Shown here: positions 34,117 through 46,073 of the stretch, one piece after another
Position numbering within the stretch: the stretch's first letter is position 1
Layout: the number at the start of each line of letters is the position of its first letter
Source: Phyllostachys edulis
Lineage: Eukaryota > Streptophyta > Magnoliopsida > Poales > Poaceae
Reading direction: 5' to 3'
Assembly (NCBI GenBank): GCA_036346405.1
Contig: CM070553.1
Coordinates: 78,060,976 to 78,124,975, forward strand
DNA length: 64,000 nt
The notes under the pieces: model-generated
What the model saw: only the letters and a program-made list of their open reading frames with translations
What the model was told of the DNA's origin: nothing
Database searches by the model: none
Made by a program: the position numbers and the translations under genes

Positions 34117-35014
34117 AGGGAATCTCGACCCCGAGATTCGGGCTGACTAGAGAATGGGTTAGGGAACAGGGTTTCACCCACTCTTCCAGAAACTCTCTTT
34201 TGAGTGGGGCAAACCAAACTATTATCACACGACCGAGGACTCACCAGAGCCGGGTCGAGCAAAACGCCCACACCGAGAAGGTCCGAATCCTCACGGGAAT
34301 CGAGACGAAGCGAGGATTCAAAACAAGGTTCACAAGGATGTAGGAGGTCCACGAGAACACGGGAGGTCAAGGAAGGGACAAATTGAGCCAAACAGGGCTC
34401 TCGAAAAACAAAAAGGGTTTGAAACACAAACTCGAGCCGAGAGCCAAGGGGTGGTTGTGACCCAAAAGACAAGAGGTCAAAACCAAGGGTAAGTTCAAAC
34501 CAAGAGGAGGTCTAAACATTAGAGATTCAAACCCGCAGAGGTGGTGCAGTTAAAAGAGAGGAGAGATCGGTTTAAGGGAGATGCAAAGGATTCAAGGGGT
34601 TCAATTGATCTTAGGGAGACCAATTGAGCGTAGGGAGGCTCAAAGTAGCGACAAGAGGTCCAAACAAGCATGAAGAGGTTTAGATGGACCCAAGAGATTC
34701 GAACCAACAAAGGAGGTTTGAGCCCTAGAGTCAAACAAAGGGGTGGTGGTCGAGAGAACAAGCACGGGCCAAAGAATAACACGAAGCAAAACAAGGAAAG
34801 GGAGGAACTCCAAGCAAATTCAAAAGGAACCGGTTGCAAGGTTCACCGAGGTCTGAGGACTTGACTTGAAGCTCGGGAGGAGCTACCTTCTTCGGGGCGT
34901 AGAGGGCATCGGCAAAGCAAATGACCCCACCGCCGCATTCAAACACTTTGGATTCCTTGGGGACTTTGGCGCTTTTGGGTTCTTTGTTGGGTCTTCTTGT
35001 TGTCCATGGTATGA
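34117..35014. other. Internal region after gag, no pol
   Basis: GA-rich sequence in the position where protease-RT-integrase would lie in a full element. The frames here (34113-34472, 34519-34839 on minus) have no enzyme motif. Confidence 0.6.
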
Positions 35015-35848
35015 TCACCCCGAGGAATAGTGGAAGGAGTCTGCCACCGAGGTTCCGAGGATGATAGGAGGTCTTAGGTCTTGACGCCCATGAAATCCTA
35101 GCTCGTGAGGAAGTCCTTGATGAATAGTAGGTTGTGACACACTTGTCCTAAATATCTGCGGAGGTTCTGTTGATGAAGCTTTCTTTAGTGGGCATTTGCT
35201 GGCGAAGTGTCCTTTCTCCCGGCAGCGAAAACAGGTAACATCCGAGGCACAAGGGGACTTCTTTTGTGATTGGCTTCTCAAGGATGAGCTGGGGAGTGAT
35301 AAACCGGTAGAATGCTGCACACTGATTTCTTGCGGCCCTGGCAAATCCAAGCTCCTGAGGGCACACAACTGAGACAAAAATCTTCTGTTGCTTCTTCTAC
35401 CTGCTGCTGGGGTTATTGTAGCAATTAGAGTGGCTTCTGGAAGGTCGTCAGCATAGAGCGTTGAACCACTTTTGGTGCACTGGCTGGCAAAATGGCCCAC
35501 TTCTTGACAACGAAAACACTGAACTTCTGCCCCTGAGGTCTTATTCTGCAAAGTCTGATCATCAAGATTGTCTCGAGGCTTCGGCATCGCTGGGTAAAAA
35601 GCTGATTTTGAGGGCTTTGACACCGAAACTGTTGGAGTTTTCTTGAGCTGAGGCTGCTTCTCACAAGTCTTGTGGCTACTTGCAGCTTCTTGATCTTGAT
35701 TTATCCTCTTTCTCTTGAGCCTGAGGTCCTGCTGACCACAAGGAGCTTCTGAGTTGAACGCTTCTGGGTGAACTTCTTTGGAACTTGGTCCTTCGGTCCC
35801 GGCTTCCAGAGTGAAATGGTCGGGGTGGTGGTGGTAGAGCATCTTCAT
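35015..35848 (-). CDS. Gag-like protein with two CCHC zinc knuckles
   Basis: A 277-codon open frame. Two CX2CX4HX4C knuckles are intact: residues ~111-124 (CFRCQEVGHFASQC) and ~206-219 (CFRCREKGHFASKC), separated by an 80-residue Ser/Ala-rich linker. Knuckles of this type bind retroelement RNA during packaging. The N-terminal ~100 residues are basic and Pro/Ser-rich, and no capsid domain is visible, so this may be only the C-terminal part of gag or a reduced nucleocapsid-type protein. A start further right (35864, MVNVTHEDALPPP) is in another frame. It is the only intact-looking ORF in the element, which suggests retained function or recent insertion. Confidence 0.75.
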   Translation of the reverse strand: MKMLYHHHPDHFTLEAGTEGPSSKEVHPEAFNSEAPCGQQDLRLKRKRINQDQEAASSHKTCEKQPQLKKTPTVSVSKPSKSAFYPAMPKPRDNLDDQTLQNKTSGAEVQCFRCQEVGHFASQCTKSGSTLYADDLPEATLIATITPAAGRRSNRRFLSQLCALRSLDLPGPQEISVQHSTGLSLPSSSLRSQSQKKSPCASDVTCFRCREKGHFASKCPLKKASSTEPPQIFRTSVSQPTIHQGLPHELGFHGRQDLRPPIILGTSVADSFHYSSG

Positions 35849-37510
35849 GAGTTACGTTCACCATTGTCGTGAGGCGACAATGGTTTGGTTCTCTTGATCC
35901 ACCAAGCTAACTAGAACTGCTGCTGACTTGATTCTGTTGAGCCATCATTTGATTCATATTCTCGCATCACGGTGCTCATCAACCGAGTCTTAGCCGCCAA
36001 AACCGATTCAAGTTTGGATCTGCGAGGTCACGGAGGAGGAGGTGCAATGGGTCGATCTAGCATTGGGGCCTTCGATTCACTAAGGCTTGCCGAGGATCTA
36101 GTCGGGTCCATCTTGGAACAAACTGCGCCAAGTTTAAGGGATAAGAAGGAGAAGCACCAAGGAAGAGAGGGAAAAACACTTAGGTGAGAAAGAGCGAGGG
36201 AGCCGATGGAGCATCCTAGTCGGGAAAGGTAGGTTAAACAGGAAACAAGAGGCCAAGGGGCCAAAAGAGGCGAAAAGGCACAATAGGATCTCCTCTCGAG
36301 CTCTTATTGCGAACTAACTAAACAAAACCGAGGGGACCACTAAGCGAGAAGAAAACCAAAGAACAACGACTAAAGGGGTTGGGGGTGATGGAACAAACTC
36401 CTAACAACAAGAGGTCCAATGGATGTCCTTGGAGAGCAAGGACAACGCCGCCACTTCCCCAAAATGCAGCTTTTTCTCAGAGTTACTTGCCACCACCAAG
36501 GGTTGGGTGCTAGCCAAGAGCCAGAAACGGCCTTCCTAACTTGGCTGGGTCCTAAACCTATGATTAAGGAGGTCCACCAAATGACTTATCTTAAAGACAT
36601 CCATTTAGAACAACCACCAAGCGATTAATCTCCCGAACATTGGTAAATCAACAAGATTCTTGATTTCTACCTAGGTCGGCTTAAGCAAATCCACAATTGC
36701 GCACTTTAATTGCATGCTCCTTTGTTCCATATCAAAAGGATTCTCAATCCAACCATCACTTTCAGATTAAGAGACCTAGAATCACCTCCTCAGATTCACC
36801 AAAATCCAACAATTAGGTAGGTTTTCCCCGAAAGTCTTCCTTTAATACACAATCTTTGATTGGATCCACCAATCATTTTCACCAATTATCCAAAGAAAAG
36901 TTATAATTATACTGCCATCAAGGGTAAACCTCAGACACAAAGTCCATACTTAGATCAAGCTTCCAACCAAACGTTACAATTCACTCTAGAATCGATGAAA
37001 GTCTAAAATCTTTCAATAATCCCATCAAGAACTCACAATCCTACATCTCCTAGGATCCATTTAAAACCTTCATCTTAGCAAAGAATCCCCAAAATCTCCA
37101 ATTCTCAAGATCAATTCAAAAAGGCTTCTTTCAAGCTACCAAGCTTGGCATCCAACACCTAGGTTATTCTGGCAACGCAACTCTTGAGAAACCAGGAGCC
37201 ACCAGCTACACCAACCGCTCGGGCTGGCCAAGACTAGGACACGAGGGTTCGGTCCTATAGCGGTTCTCGAGGTAAGGAGGTCAAATTAAATTCAAATTAG
37301 AGTTCCAGAAAGGATAAGATTCGAGAATCTGAGCAGGAGATAAGAAGGAATAGAGTAAGACGAGAAAAGATGAAACAAGATGAGACTAGAGTAGAACAAG
37401 ACAAGAGGAGAACCACTAAGCCAGCTTTTAAGTTGGTTTGATTTAGAAAATAGTTTTGAAACAAACTAAAACGACCATGCTAACTAAGGTTACGTCCAAC
37501 AGTCGATATG
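35849..37510. other. Leader of gag-only element, no ORF recognised
   Basis: 1.66 kb between PBS and the zinc-knuckle ORF. Contains short frames only (36028-36264 on minus). A capsid domain would be expected here in a standard gag but is not readable. Confidence 0.55.
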
Positions 37511-37524
37511 GAGCTCTGATACCA
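37511..37524 (-). other. tRNA-Met primer-binding site
   Basis: TGGTATCAGAGCTC on the minus strand, two bases after the 5' LTR end. TGGTATCAGAGC is the standard initiator-methionine tRNA PBS. Confidence 0.93.
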
Positions 37525-38600
37525 CCTGTGACGAACCACCCTGTGATATCTGACAAAGGTCCCGGAGGACCCTTTTTTCTTGGTACTTCAGAGGAGGTCT
37601 ACCAGACCTCCCAGAGGTCTGCAAGACCTCCCGGAGGTCGTGGCCAACCACCAGCCGAGGTCCACGGGACCTCCCAGAGGTCTTCAGACCTCCTGGAGGT
37701 CTTGGCCAACCACCGCTTAGTAGCACCTCTTAGTATATCACAGAGAGTCAAGACAGGACCTCCTAGCTAAGTCCCGTGGGACCTCCTGGAGGTCACCGCC
37801 TGCACCGAGCTAGTCCCAGAGGAGAGTTGGCTGGCTCAAGACAGATCCAACACAAGTGTAATCAAATCCATACACAAGCTAAGAGGAGCAAGAGACAAAA
37901 CAATAAATATAAATATATTAAGGACCAAACCGGCCAAGCTTCTTACAGGAGATGCCTCAAGGGCTACAACAGAATAACAAGAACAGCGGAAAGCAAAGCT
38001 TCAACGATAGGTCCAACCGATCAGCCCACTGGCTATCGAGTGGAGGACGTCCCCTAGGTCACAAGGTCTCCAAAGACCTCTTCTTCATCGAGCTTTGAGC
38101 TCCTGGAACCTCCTGCAATGCCGATATGAGCAGAGGGCAAAAGCCATGAGTACATTGAATGTACTCGACAAGCCGTGAGGAATGTATGCATTAGATAATT
38201 ATGCAAGGCTTGCCAAAAGAGAGTCAGAAGGTTAGTTGCATAAAGCGGTGTTTGACAATAAGTAATAAGTAGATTGAAAAGCTCAAGTTAAAACATTAGT
38301 ACATAAATACATTTGATTTCAAAGGGCCATGAGCACCGTGACACCCAAAGACACCTGGAGCACCCACTCCAGACTACCCAAGCCAACAGTGGGAGGTCCG
38401 GTCATACCCATGACCAGGACCTCTCCCACGACCACCCCGAGCACCCACTCCAGAGTTCCCCAACCAGCCCTGGACCAACTAGTGAGCCACCATGACCCCT
38501 CTGGAGCCGGCCAAGGTCTCTTCAAGGCAAAGCCATGACCTCTCACCCAAGTGTCCAGGGAGCACAAGTTCACAAAGCTACCCCTTGCACCATTTCATGA

Positions 38601-38670
38601 GCATGTCCATAACCAAGGACTTGGCTATTGAATAGATTTTACACTCTGCAGAGGTGTACAACTTTACCCA
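38601..38670 (-). repeat. Conserved LTR module (gag-only element, 5' LTR)
   Basis: Same sequence blocks as 30192-30263. Confidence 0.8.
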
Positions 38671-40069
38671 CAATCCACGATCTCTCCAAATGAGGCGGGT
38701 TCCGGTCACCCTTGCTCACTTAGAAGGTGAGCGATCTGAGAGCGACAAGGCTTTACAAAGCTTTGAATTGACTCAGAGCTGCCCGCTAAGGTTTTGCCAA
38801 TCCCCCTTTGGTCTAGAAGTCCGCAGGTTATGGGGTGCCCCTCTTGCGCCAACTAATCACACGCTCAACCCAAAGAGCCCCAAGCCAATCCATTGCTAAT
38901 TATTCACCAGCACCATTCCCATAAAATGATCTTGTGGTTGCCTTGATTGGCCTGATCAATGAACACAAAGTAAAGTCCTTATTTGTGCTTAGGCAAGACA
39001 TCCACAACCCCAAAATGAAGCATCCACTACTCATTCCCGACCTTCTTGCCCGAGCAAAACAATTTGTAATTAACCACGCCAAAAGACCACCCATCTGGCA
39101 CAACAATTATTAATGTGATCTCGCACCACAATCAACACAACTTAGGCATCCCGCCATAGTTGCTTAACAATGGCACCAACCACAGGTTCCATATTTCAAT
39201 TAGTCAAGATTATTAATTGATGAGGCATGATTCACAGACCCACGGTTTCTAAAGCAAGGCTAAGCATACAACATACGGTCCCAAAGTTGGCAATAACAAG
39301 GAATACCAACCAAAATATCCATCCTAAGGTGTCCAAAGAGTTCATGTCAACATGTTCAGTTCAAGTATATCAAGGAGGCATAATGTCAAGTAGGAGGATA
39401 GCTCGCCCAAAACATGCTTTATAAAGATAGCCATGCAAGTTTAATGAATCAAAATAGCTTTGCAAAGTGGGATCAAGATGATCAAGGGCCACGACTTGCC
39501 TCTGTTGGAGAAAGAAAAGCTTCGGCTGAAGGAGCTTGATTCACGAGTTTCTCAACGATCACCCGAGATCTACACGTTCGCAAAAGAAACCAAATAAGCA
39601 AATAATTTCCAAGAAAACCAAAAGAACTTACTCAAAACCAAGAGAGAAGAGGAGATCCACAGGGAGGAGGAGGAGATCCACCAGGTCAGGAAGAAACCGA
39701 GGAGTTGAAATGAGGAGCAGGGAGGCAGCGGTGCCCTCGGTGCTCTATTTAAAGAGCAAGGGTAACAGAGCACCAACCCAAAGAAGCGACCAGGTTCAAG
39801 GTTTTAGGACAAGGGCACACTGCCACAAGGTACGAAAAGAAATAAAGAAAGCAAGGGATGTGACACAAAGTAGAAAAAGAGTACAAAGGTAGGTGGCAGC
39901 ATTTAATGTGACTCGACCCACATTAAATGCACTAAGACTGCCAAAAGGGCGATCAAAAGGTCATGCAGACTACAAAGGACATGGTCCACGGTCCAAATAG
40001 GAGGTCCAAGAAGGAGGTCTCATGAGGAGGTCCTAGGACCAAAAGGGAGGTCTAGACCGCAAAGGTCTA

Positions 40070-40715
40070 AACACAAAAGGGGAGTTCTAAACCTAAAGGA
40101 GGTCCAAACACAACAAGGGGGTCTGAACTTGAGGAGGTCCAAACACAACAGGGAGGTCTGAACCTAAAGGAGGTCCAAACACAACAAGGAGGCCTGAACC
40201 TGAGGAGGTCCAAGCACAACAGGAGGTCTGAACCTAAAGGAGGTCCAAACACAACAAGGAGGTCTGAACTGAGGAGGTCCAAACACAACAGGAGGTCTGA
40301 ACCTAAAGGAGGTCCAAACACAACAGGAGGTCTCGAACTCCGAGGAGGTCCAAACACAACAGGAGGTCTGAACTGAGGAGGTCCAAACACAACAGGAGGT
40401 CTGAACCTAAAGGAGGTCCAAACACAACAGGAGGTCTGAACCTAAAGGAGGTCAAACACAACAAGGAGGTCTGAACCCGAGGAGGTCCAAACACAACAGG
40501 AGGTCTGAACCTAAAGGAGGTCCAAACACAACAGGAGGTCTCGAACTGAGGAGGTCCAAACACAACAAGGAGGTCTGAACTGAGGAGGTCCAAACACAAC
40601 AGGAGGTCTGAACCTAAAGGAGGTCCAAACACAACAGGAGGTCTCAACTGAGGAGGTCCAAACACAACAGGAGGTCTGAACCCGAGGAGGTCCAAACACA
40701 ACAGGAGGTCTAGAC
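40070..40715. repeat. ~34-bp tandem array in 5' LTR
   Basis: Counterpart of 31640-32270, about eighteen to nineteen units of GGAGGTCCAAACACAACA plus variable half. Confidence 0.88.
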
Positions 40716-41489
40716 CACAAAGGTCAAAACACAAAGAGGTCCTAAGGATATGAGGTCCAAAAGACAAAAGATAGCCGGACTTCAAGGGAGATCCAACCTC
40801 AAACAGATCTAGACCCCAAGGAGGTTTAAATCACGAGAGAACTAGACCTCAAAAGAGGTCCCAAGCGCAAGGGGTAAGGCGCCGAGGAGGCGCCGAGAGC
40901 AGGAGGTCTGACGGTCAAAATCCCCAAAAGGGAAAATCCGATGGCCAAGATATCAAAAGGAGAGGACTGAATGGTCAAGATCGAAAAGGCAAAGGGAGGT
41001 CCCGCGCCAAGATCTCAAAAGAAGAGCTGAACGGCCAAGATCTCAAAACGGAGGACCTCGGCGGTCTAGATCAAAGGTGCGGGGAGGTCCCGACGGTCAA
41101 GGATATTCAAGATTAGGAGGTGGTCTTTACAAAAGACCAAAGAAGGATCGAGGAGGTGGTCCTTGCAAAACAGCCGGGGAGGTCCTCGATCAAGGAAAAC
41201 GCAGCAGAGAAGCAGAGCCGCTCGATCGAAATTGGGCGGTCGAGAAGGAAAGGAACGTTTGGACCATCCAAACGCTACTTAGCGATTGAGCCGCCGATCC
41301 AGATCGGATGGCGCGAACGAGGGGCCGTTCGACCGAGCGAACCGACCAAAGCTAAGGCTAGGCTCTCGATTTAGATCGGACGGCCCTTAGGTGAGAAAGG
41401 TAAAGCCTTAAGCGTCTGACCACAAGAGTCAAAGAGGGTCCAAGCGCTAAGGAGGTGTTGGGCTGAGGAGGTCTGGACCTTTGGATCCA

Positions 41490-42225
41490 ACGAAGGGAGG
41501 ACTGGGCGGCTAAGATCTCGAGAGAGGAGGTCCTAATGGCGAGATCTCAACAAGGGGAGCTCGAGCGGCTAAGATCTCGAGAGAGGAGGTCCTAACGGCC
41601 AGATCTCAACAAGGGGAGGTCTGAGCGGCTAAGATCTCGGAGAGGAGGTCCTAACGGCGAGATCTCAACAAGGGGAGGTCTCAGGCGGCTAAGATCTCGA
41701 GAGGAGGTCCTAACGGCCAGATCTCAACAAGGGGAGGTCTCGAGCGGCTAAGATCTCGAGAGAGGAGGTCATAACGGCCAGATCTCAACAAGGGGAGGTC
41801 TGAGCGGCTAAGATCTCCAGAGAGGAGGTCCTAACGGCCAGATCTCAACAAGGGGAGGTCTGAGCGGCTAAGATCTCAGAGAGGAGGTCCTAACGGCAGA
41901 TCTCAACAAAGGGGAGGTCTCAGGCGGCTAAGATCTCCAAAGAGGAGGTCCTAACGGCGAGATCTCAACAAGGGGAGGTCTGCAGGCGGCTAAGATCTCC
42001 AGAGAGGAGGTCCTAACGGCAGATCTCAACAAGGGGGGTCTGAGCGCTAAGATCTCGAGAGAGGAGGTCCTAACGGCCAGATCTCAACAAGGGGAGGTCT
42101 GAGCGGCTAAGATCTCCAGAGAGGAGGTCCTAACGGCCAGATCTCAACAAGGGGGAGGTCTGTGCGGCTAAGATCTCCAGAGAGGAGGTCCTAACGGCCA
42201 GATCTCAACAAGGGGGAGGTCTGGG
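41490..42225. repeat. 60-bp minisatellite in 5' LTR (~12 units)
   Basis: Counterpart of 33045-33835 with about one unit fewer and different unit variants (for example GATCTCGAGAG instead of GATCTCCAGAG). Confidence 0.92.
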
Positions 42226-43706
42226 CGAAAGGAAGGACCCAAGAGAGGATGTCTCCAAAAAGGGAGGAGAGACTATCCTGGAGGACAAACAAGGCCAGTA
42301 GAGAAAAAGAGGCTAAAAGCCAAAGAACAGCAATAACTCCAGCTCAACCAGGAAGGGATTAATTTGAAGTTTGGTTAGTTCAAGTTAAACCTCCAAATTT
42401 CTGAAATCTTCAAATTAAGCTTTGAACTCTCAACAAAAGCGAATGGTTATTATTTTTACAAGCTTTTCAAAATTCTGGAAAAACGGGACGTTACAATCAC
42501 ATAGTTTCATAATCACTTAGTCAAGTTTACATTTGCAGCTCACATGAGATGATGACTTGTAGCATGGCTAAGCAGACTAATCGTATCTAACCAACCCACG
42601 TTGGTGCTACGATAATACCAACTAATTAAACCAATATAGGGTGACAAAAGATTAAAACATAACAATTAAACAAAGTGGTTATAACAAATTGGATTAATAA
42701 CTAAACCCGAAAGCATTTAAATAAATACTTAAAGTAGATGCAATAATTTGAATCAAAGTAATTTTAGAAAACTGGGATCCAACATGATCAAAGGTATAAC
42801 TTGCCTTGAAATAGGTCTAGGTTCTGATCTTGATCTTGAGGTACTCCTTCTTCTTCAAATCTTCCCGAAGTATCAACGTTTACTCGCAAACGAAGCAAAC
42901 AAACAAAACAAATAAATAACAAAGGCAAAACCAACTCCAAAAAATTAAATAAAAATCTCAGATAAACAGATCTTGAATTTAGATGAATTTAGAAATTTGA
43001 ATGGGCTCAAACGGAGTTCGGATGAAAGATATGAGCTTTGGAAGTTTGAATCTAAAAGAAATCCTAATTTCAGAATAATCCAAATTATTTTCCAATTGAA
43101 AATACCAGAAAAGAAATAAAAAGGAAATCACTGACGTGTGGGGCCCACACGTCAGCGACTTGGTTCACGGTAGACCAAGTCCACCGAACCAATCTGGAGC
43201 GAGGCTGCCACGTGTGCATGCTGACACGACGCCACGCACGCAACACGTAAGCACAGAGGCTGATGTGGCGCTGAGATGGCAATGACGTGGCTCGACGGCG
43301 ACGTGGCGGCACATTGGAACCAATGGCAACCGGTGAACGGCAGCGATCCACCGGCGGCGAGGGGTACCAAGATGAAGCTCAGGTTATTGCGAACCTAATG
43401 AGCCAACTCCGGGTGGTAGAGGACGACAGTGATGGCGGTGGCGAGCTCGGCTTAACGAAGCTCCTTGGTTTTGTCGATCAAAGCTCGTGATGTCTCGACG
43501 ACGAGGAAGGGCTCTGGAGGTAGCTTAGACGATGAGGAACACGAAGGTGTGCTCCACGGAGGCAGGGCATCACTGACGGCGGCAGAATAGAAGTTTTAGG
43601 GTTTCGGTGACCGAAACCTAAATCTCCAATTGCGGTGGTGCTAAAGCTCACAAGGTGAAATTGAGCTAGGGTTCTTGGTGCGGGTGCTCTTGAGATCCCG
43701 GGGGTG

Positions 43707-43718
43707 CCTTTTATAGGG
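43707..43718 (-). promoter_or_regulatory. TATA box of left giant LTR
   Basis: CCCCTATAAAAGGCAC on the minus strand, followed by a G/C-rich start region; expected U3/R position. Confidence 0.6.
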
Positions 43719-43811
43719 GCTGGGCGGCTCGAGAAAGGAAATCCCCAAATCGAGTCCGTGAAGAACACGAAACCCAATTTGGAAATCCCGGGGATACAAA
43801 GGGATAATCCA

Positions 43812-44092
43812 TAACGAGTAGAGAATGCGGTTTTAGAAATATCCTCAGTTCTAACTTTGATCTAATGATAGCCCGATCGCAAATCAATCTTAGAAAAGAC
43901 ACGGGCTCCAGTTAACTGGTCAAACAGATCATCAATTCGGGGCAAAGGATACTTATTCTTGATAGTAACCTCATTTAACTGACGGTAATCTACACACATC
44001 CGTAAGTCCGATCTTTCTTTTTGACAAAGATGGCCGGGCATCCCTGTATGAGAACTTCGGTCGAATGAATCCTTTGTCAAGCAATTCTCCAA
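43812..44092 (-). pseudogene. RT fragment of giant-LTR block
   Basis: The minus strand shows DLRMCVDYRQLNEVTIKNKY, PLPRIDDLFDQLTGARVFSK and IDLRSGYH, the first half of a Ty3 (chromovirus-like) RT core including the first catalytic Asp. After an in-frame stop (normally Gln) it continues IKVRTEDISKTAFSTRYG and then ends abruptly in LTR sequence near 43811. The catalytic YVDD part, RNase H and integrase are deleted. Confidence 0.88.
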
Positions 44093-44491
44093 GTCGTTTC
44101 TTCAACTCAAACAGCTCATTGGAAGGCATGCGATAAGGTCTTCTCGAAATGGGAGCAATGATCAGAACTAGTTCAATTACTTAACTCTACTTCCCGATCG
44201 GGTGGCATCTGGGAAGGTCTTCAGGAAAGACATCCGGATAATCACATACTACTGGTATTGACTCCAGAGTAGGGGTGGTATCAGCTTTCAATGCACCAAG
44301 GTAAGAATGAACTGGTCTAGACTGAAAAATGACTGAAAGGCCATTTTTATTAGTAAGGGATATAGTTCTCTGGGCACAATTGATTTGGCGAAATGCAGGA
44401 TAACCAAATCCATACCCAAAATGACATCTATCCTTTAAAGTCTATCACAATCGTTGGCCCAAAAATCTACCCTTCAATATTGATATTGACA
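44093..44491 (-). pseudogene. Protease-RT linker remnant
   Basis: Degraded sequence between gag/protease and RT. It lies in the expected position for protease and RT fingers, but frames are too broken to read motifs. Confidence 0.4.
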
Positions 44492-45241
44492 TTAAAGCAT
44501 TTGATCGGTCATGAATCTCGACCTGGTGAGTGAATAATATGAGGTGGTTGAAGCATATGCATGTTTAATTGATGTTGAGTAGCAAACGCCTACTAATAAA
44601 GAATGGGATGCTCGAGTCAAATAAAACAATGGTGAACCGAAATTAACTAGGAGCATACCAAGGATAACCTTAGGTGCCTCGGCCGCTTCTTCAGTAGTCA
44701 ATTGATTCACACGGCCGCGGACTGGAACAGGGTCAGGCTTAACAACTATCTTTGGGGAAGGTGCATGACGCACAATAGCTGGAGATGGCTGAACAGGTGG
44801 TAACCCCTTTGCCTTAGCAAAGCATTGGTTCGCAAAATGTCCCGGGCGACCACAATGATAACAAATCACCCCAGACTTGATATTGCGGGTAGTAGGTGGC
44901 TGATTTCCACTAGGTCTGGGCTGCTCTAAAGATGGAGGTGGACGAGGTGCAAATACTAGCGTCCTCGTCGATTGGGAATTGGGGTTTTAGAAAGTTTAAC
45001 AGAGGTAGGCCACGAGCCTTTGTGTAGCATTGATTTGCAAAATGCCCGAGACGCCCAAGAGAAAGCAGATCACTTTTGGCTTAACCTTATTAGCAATCTT
45101 GGGCTGATTCATAACAGTTCTTAGTTGATCTGAAGTCGTTTGAGGATAGCTTCTTGGAAAATCCGTCGTTGCAAAATCAACCGACTTGGTGATCATCTGG
45201 TGTAGATGACACTCTTTGGGGACGATGATCGCATCCTTCAC
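44492..45241 (-). pseudogene. Gag zinc knuckle and protease-start remnant (duplicated)
   Basis: The segment 44492-44869 has a clean knuckle, CYHCGRPGHFANQC, followed by a basic linker and APKVILGMLLVN..., where the protease begins in chromoviruses. The segment 44996-45241 has a decayed second copy (PKVICFLLGVSGILQINATQ, knuckle residues mutated), so the knuckle region appears tandemly duplicated. Confidence 0.75.
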
Positions 45242-46061
45242 AGAGAAAACAAGTGATCTTGATAGTCGGACGCACCCGGTGGATGTTCTCCGTCACAGCT
45301 TAGGACAATTTGTAGTGCACTCGTTGTTGTAGTGCCCTTCCTCTCCTGGCGTCGGCAGACCTTGATCTTGCCGATTGCCCTTCTTAACTTCCCGAGGTGA
45401 GTGTTCAGAGGAGTACTAGGTTCTGACATTCTATTATCACACGGATGGTTAGAGGACAGACTAAGGGTACACTCATTTGAGTGCGAAGAATATATATATA
45501 TATATTTAACAGCAAGGAAAGTACTAAACTTAGTATTCATGATGATATGGGATGCACCAAAAGTTAACACCAAAGAAAATGCAAAGGCACAAAGGCCCAC
45601 ATAAGATCCAATAAAGCAAATCATAGTTTTCCCAAGATAATTGCTATACATATCGCCTGTGAGCGTCATGCAATTACTTGGAACCAAAAGAGAGCGAACA
45701 ATTACACTACAACATGTACTTCTACAGGATAAAGAAAATAATTAAGGTGGGCATAATCTAAGGATAATCCCTATCTTCATCCTAATTTCAGCAGATTACA
45801 ACAACATCTTCTCGTCCCTTCGCCATTGTTCTTCTGGGTGAATACCAACATGTCTATCTTTGGAAACAAGAGATGAGCAATAGAAAACATTTTGCACAAA
45901 CCCCATGAATAGTAAGGTAAGGATTAGAGACTAGGATGGGGAAGAAATAAAGGATGGCTTACTTAGACTTTCCAAAATAATTTTGCTGACTGGAAAATAA
46001 TTTCTTAAAGGACTCGCCAATACTAACGACCATGCTATTTCTAACCTACAGCAACAGCGTA
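45242..46061 (-). pseudogene. Gag N-terminus/leader of giant-LTR block
   Basis: Minus-strand frame MSEPSTPLNTHLGKL starts at 45429 and is a plausible gag start but breaks at once; most of the capsid is missing. Upstream is leader sequence including a (TA)n run at 45489-45507. Confidence 0.4.
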
Positions 46062-46073
46062 TGCTCGATACTA
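46062..46073 (-). other. Degenerate primer-binding site
   Basis: TAGTATCGAGCATA on the minus strand resembles the tRNA-Met PBS (TGGTATCAGAGC) with small changes, next to the LTR end. Confidence 0.5.

Larger units (their letters stand above)
29125..42495 (-). mobile_element. Non-autonomous gag-only Ty3 element with 4.97-kb LTRs
   Basis: Two near-identical LTRs (29125-34100, 37527-42495) flank a 3.43-kb internal region. TSD ATCAC at 29120-29124 and 42496-42500. An initiator-tRNA-Met type PBS (37511-37524) and a polypurine tract (34101-34116) set the orientation as minus. The only coding region is a gag-like ORF with two zinc knuckles; no protease, RT, RNase H or integrase is present. Movement would need enzymes from a related element. 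LTR similarity suggests it is among the youngest insertions here. Confidence 0.92.
37527..42495 (-). repeat. 5' LTR of gag-only element
   Basis: Partner of 29125-34100 with the same internal order: terminal palindromes, module at 38601-38670, TATA-like box at 39743-39757, ~34-bp array at 40070-40715, 60-bp array at 41490-42225. Differences are mostly short indels and one or two repeat units. Confidence 0.95.
26714..43811 (-). repeat. Left (3') LTR of giant-LTR block, truncated and interrupted
   Basis: The net LTR sequence is 26714-27956 plus 42501-43811, about 2.55 kb. It contains the conserved LTR module (27364-27440) and a minus-strand TATA box (43707-43718). Its U3 end is missing: at about 43811 it joins directly to RT sequence. 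The two pieces join across the nested elements through TSD sequence (GATTTATCAC then ATAGTTTC). Confidence 0.65.

Noticed and set aside
45489..45507. (TA)n microsatellite as a promoter element
   Set aside because: Simple dinucleotide run with no leader or start context.
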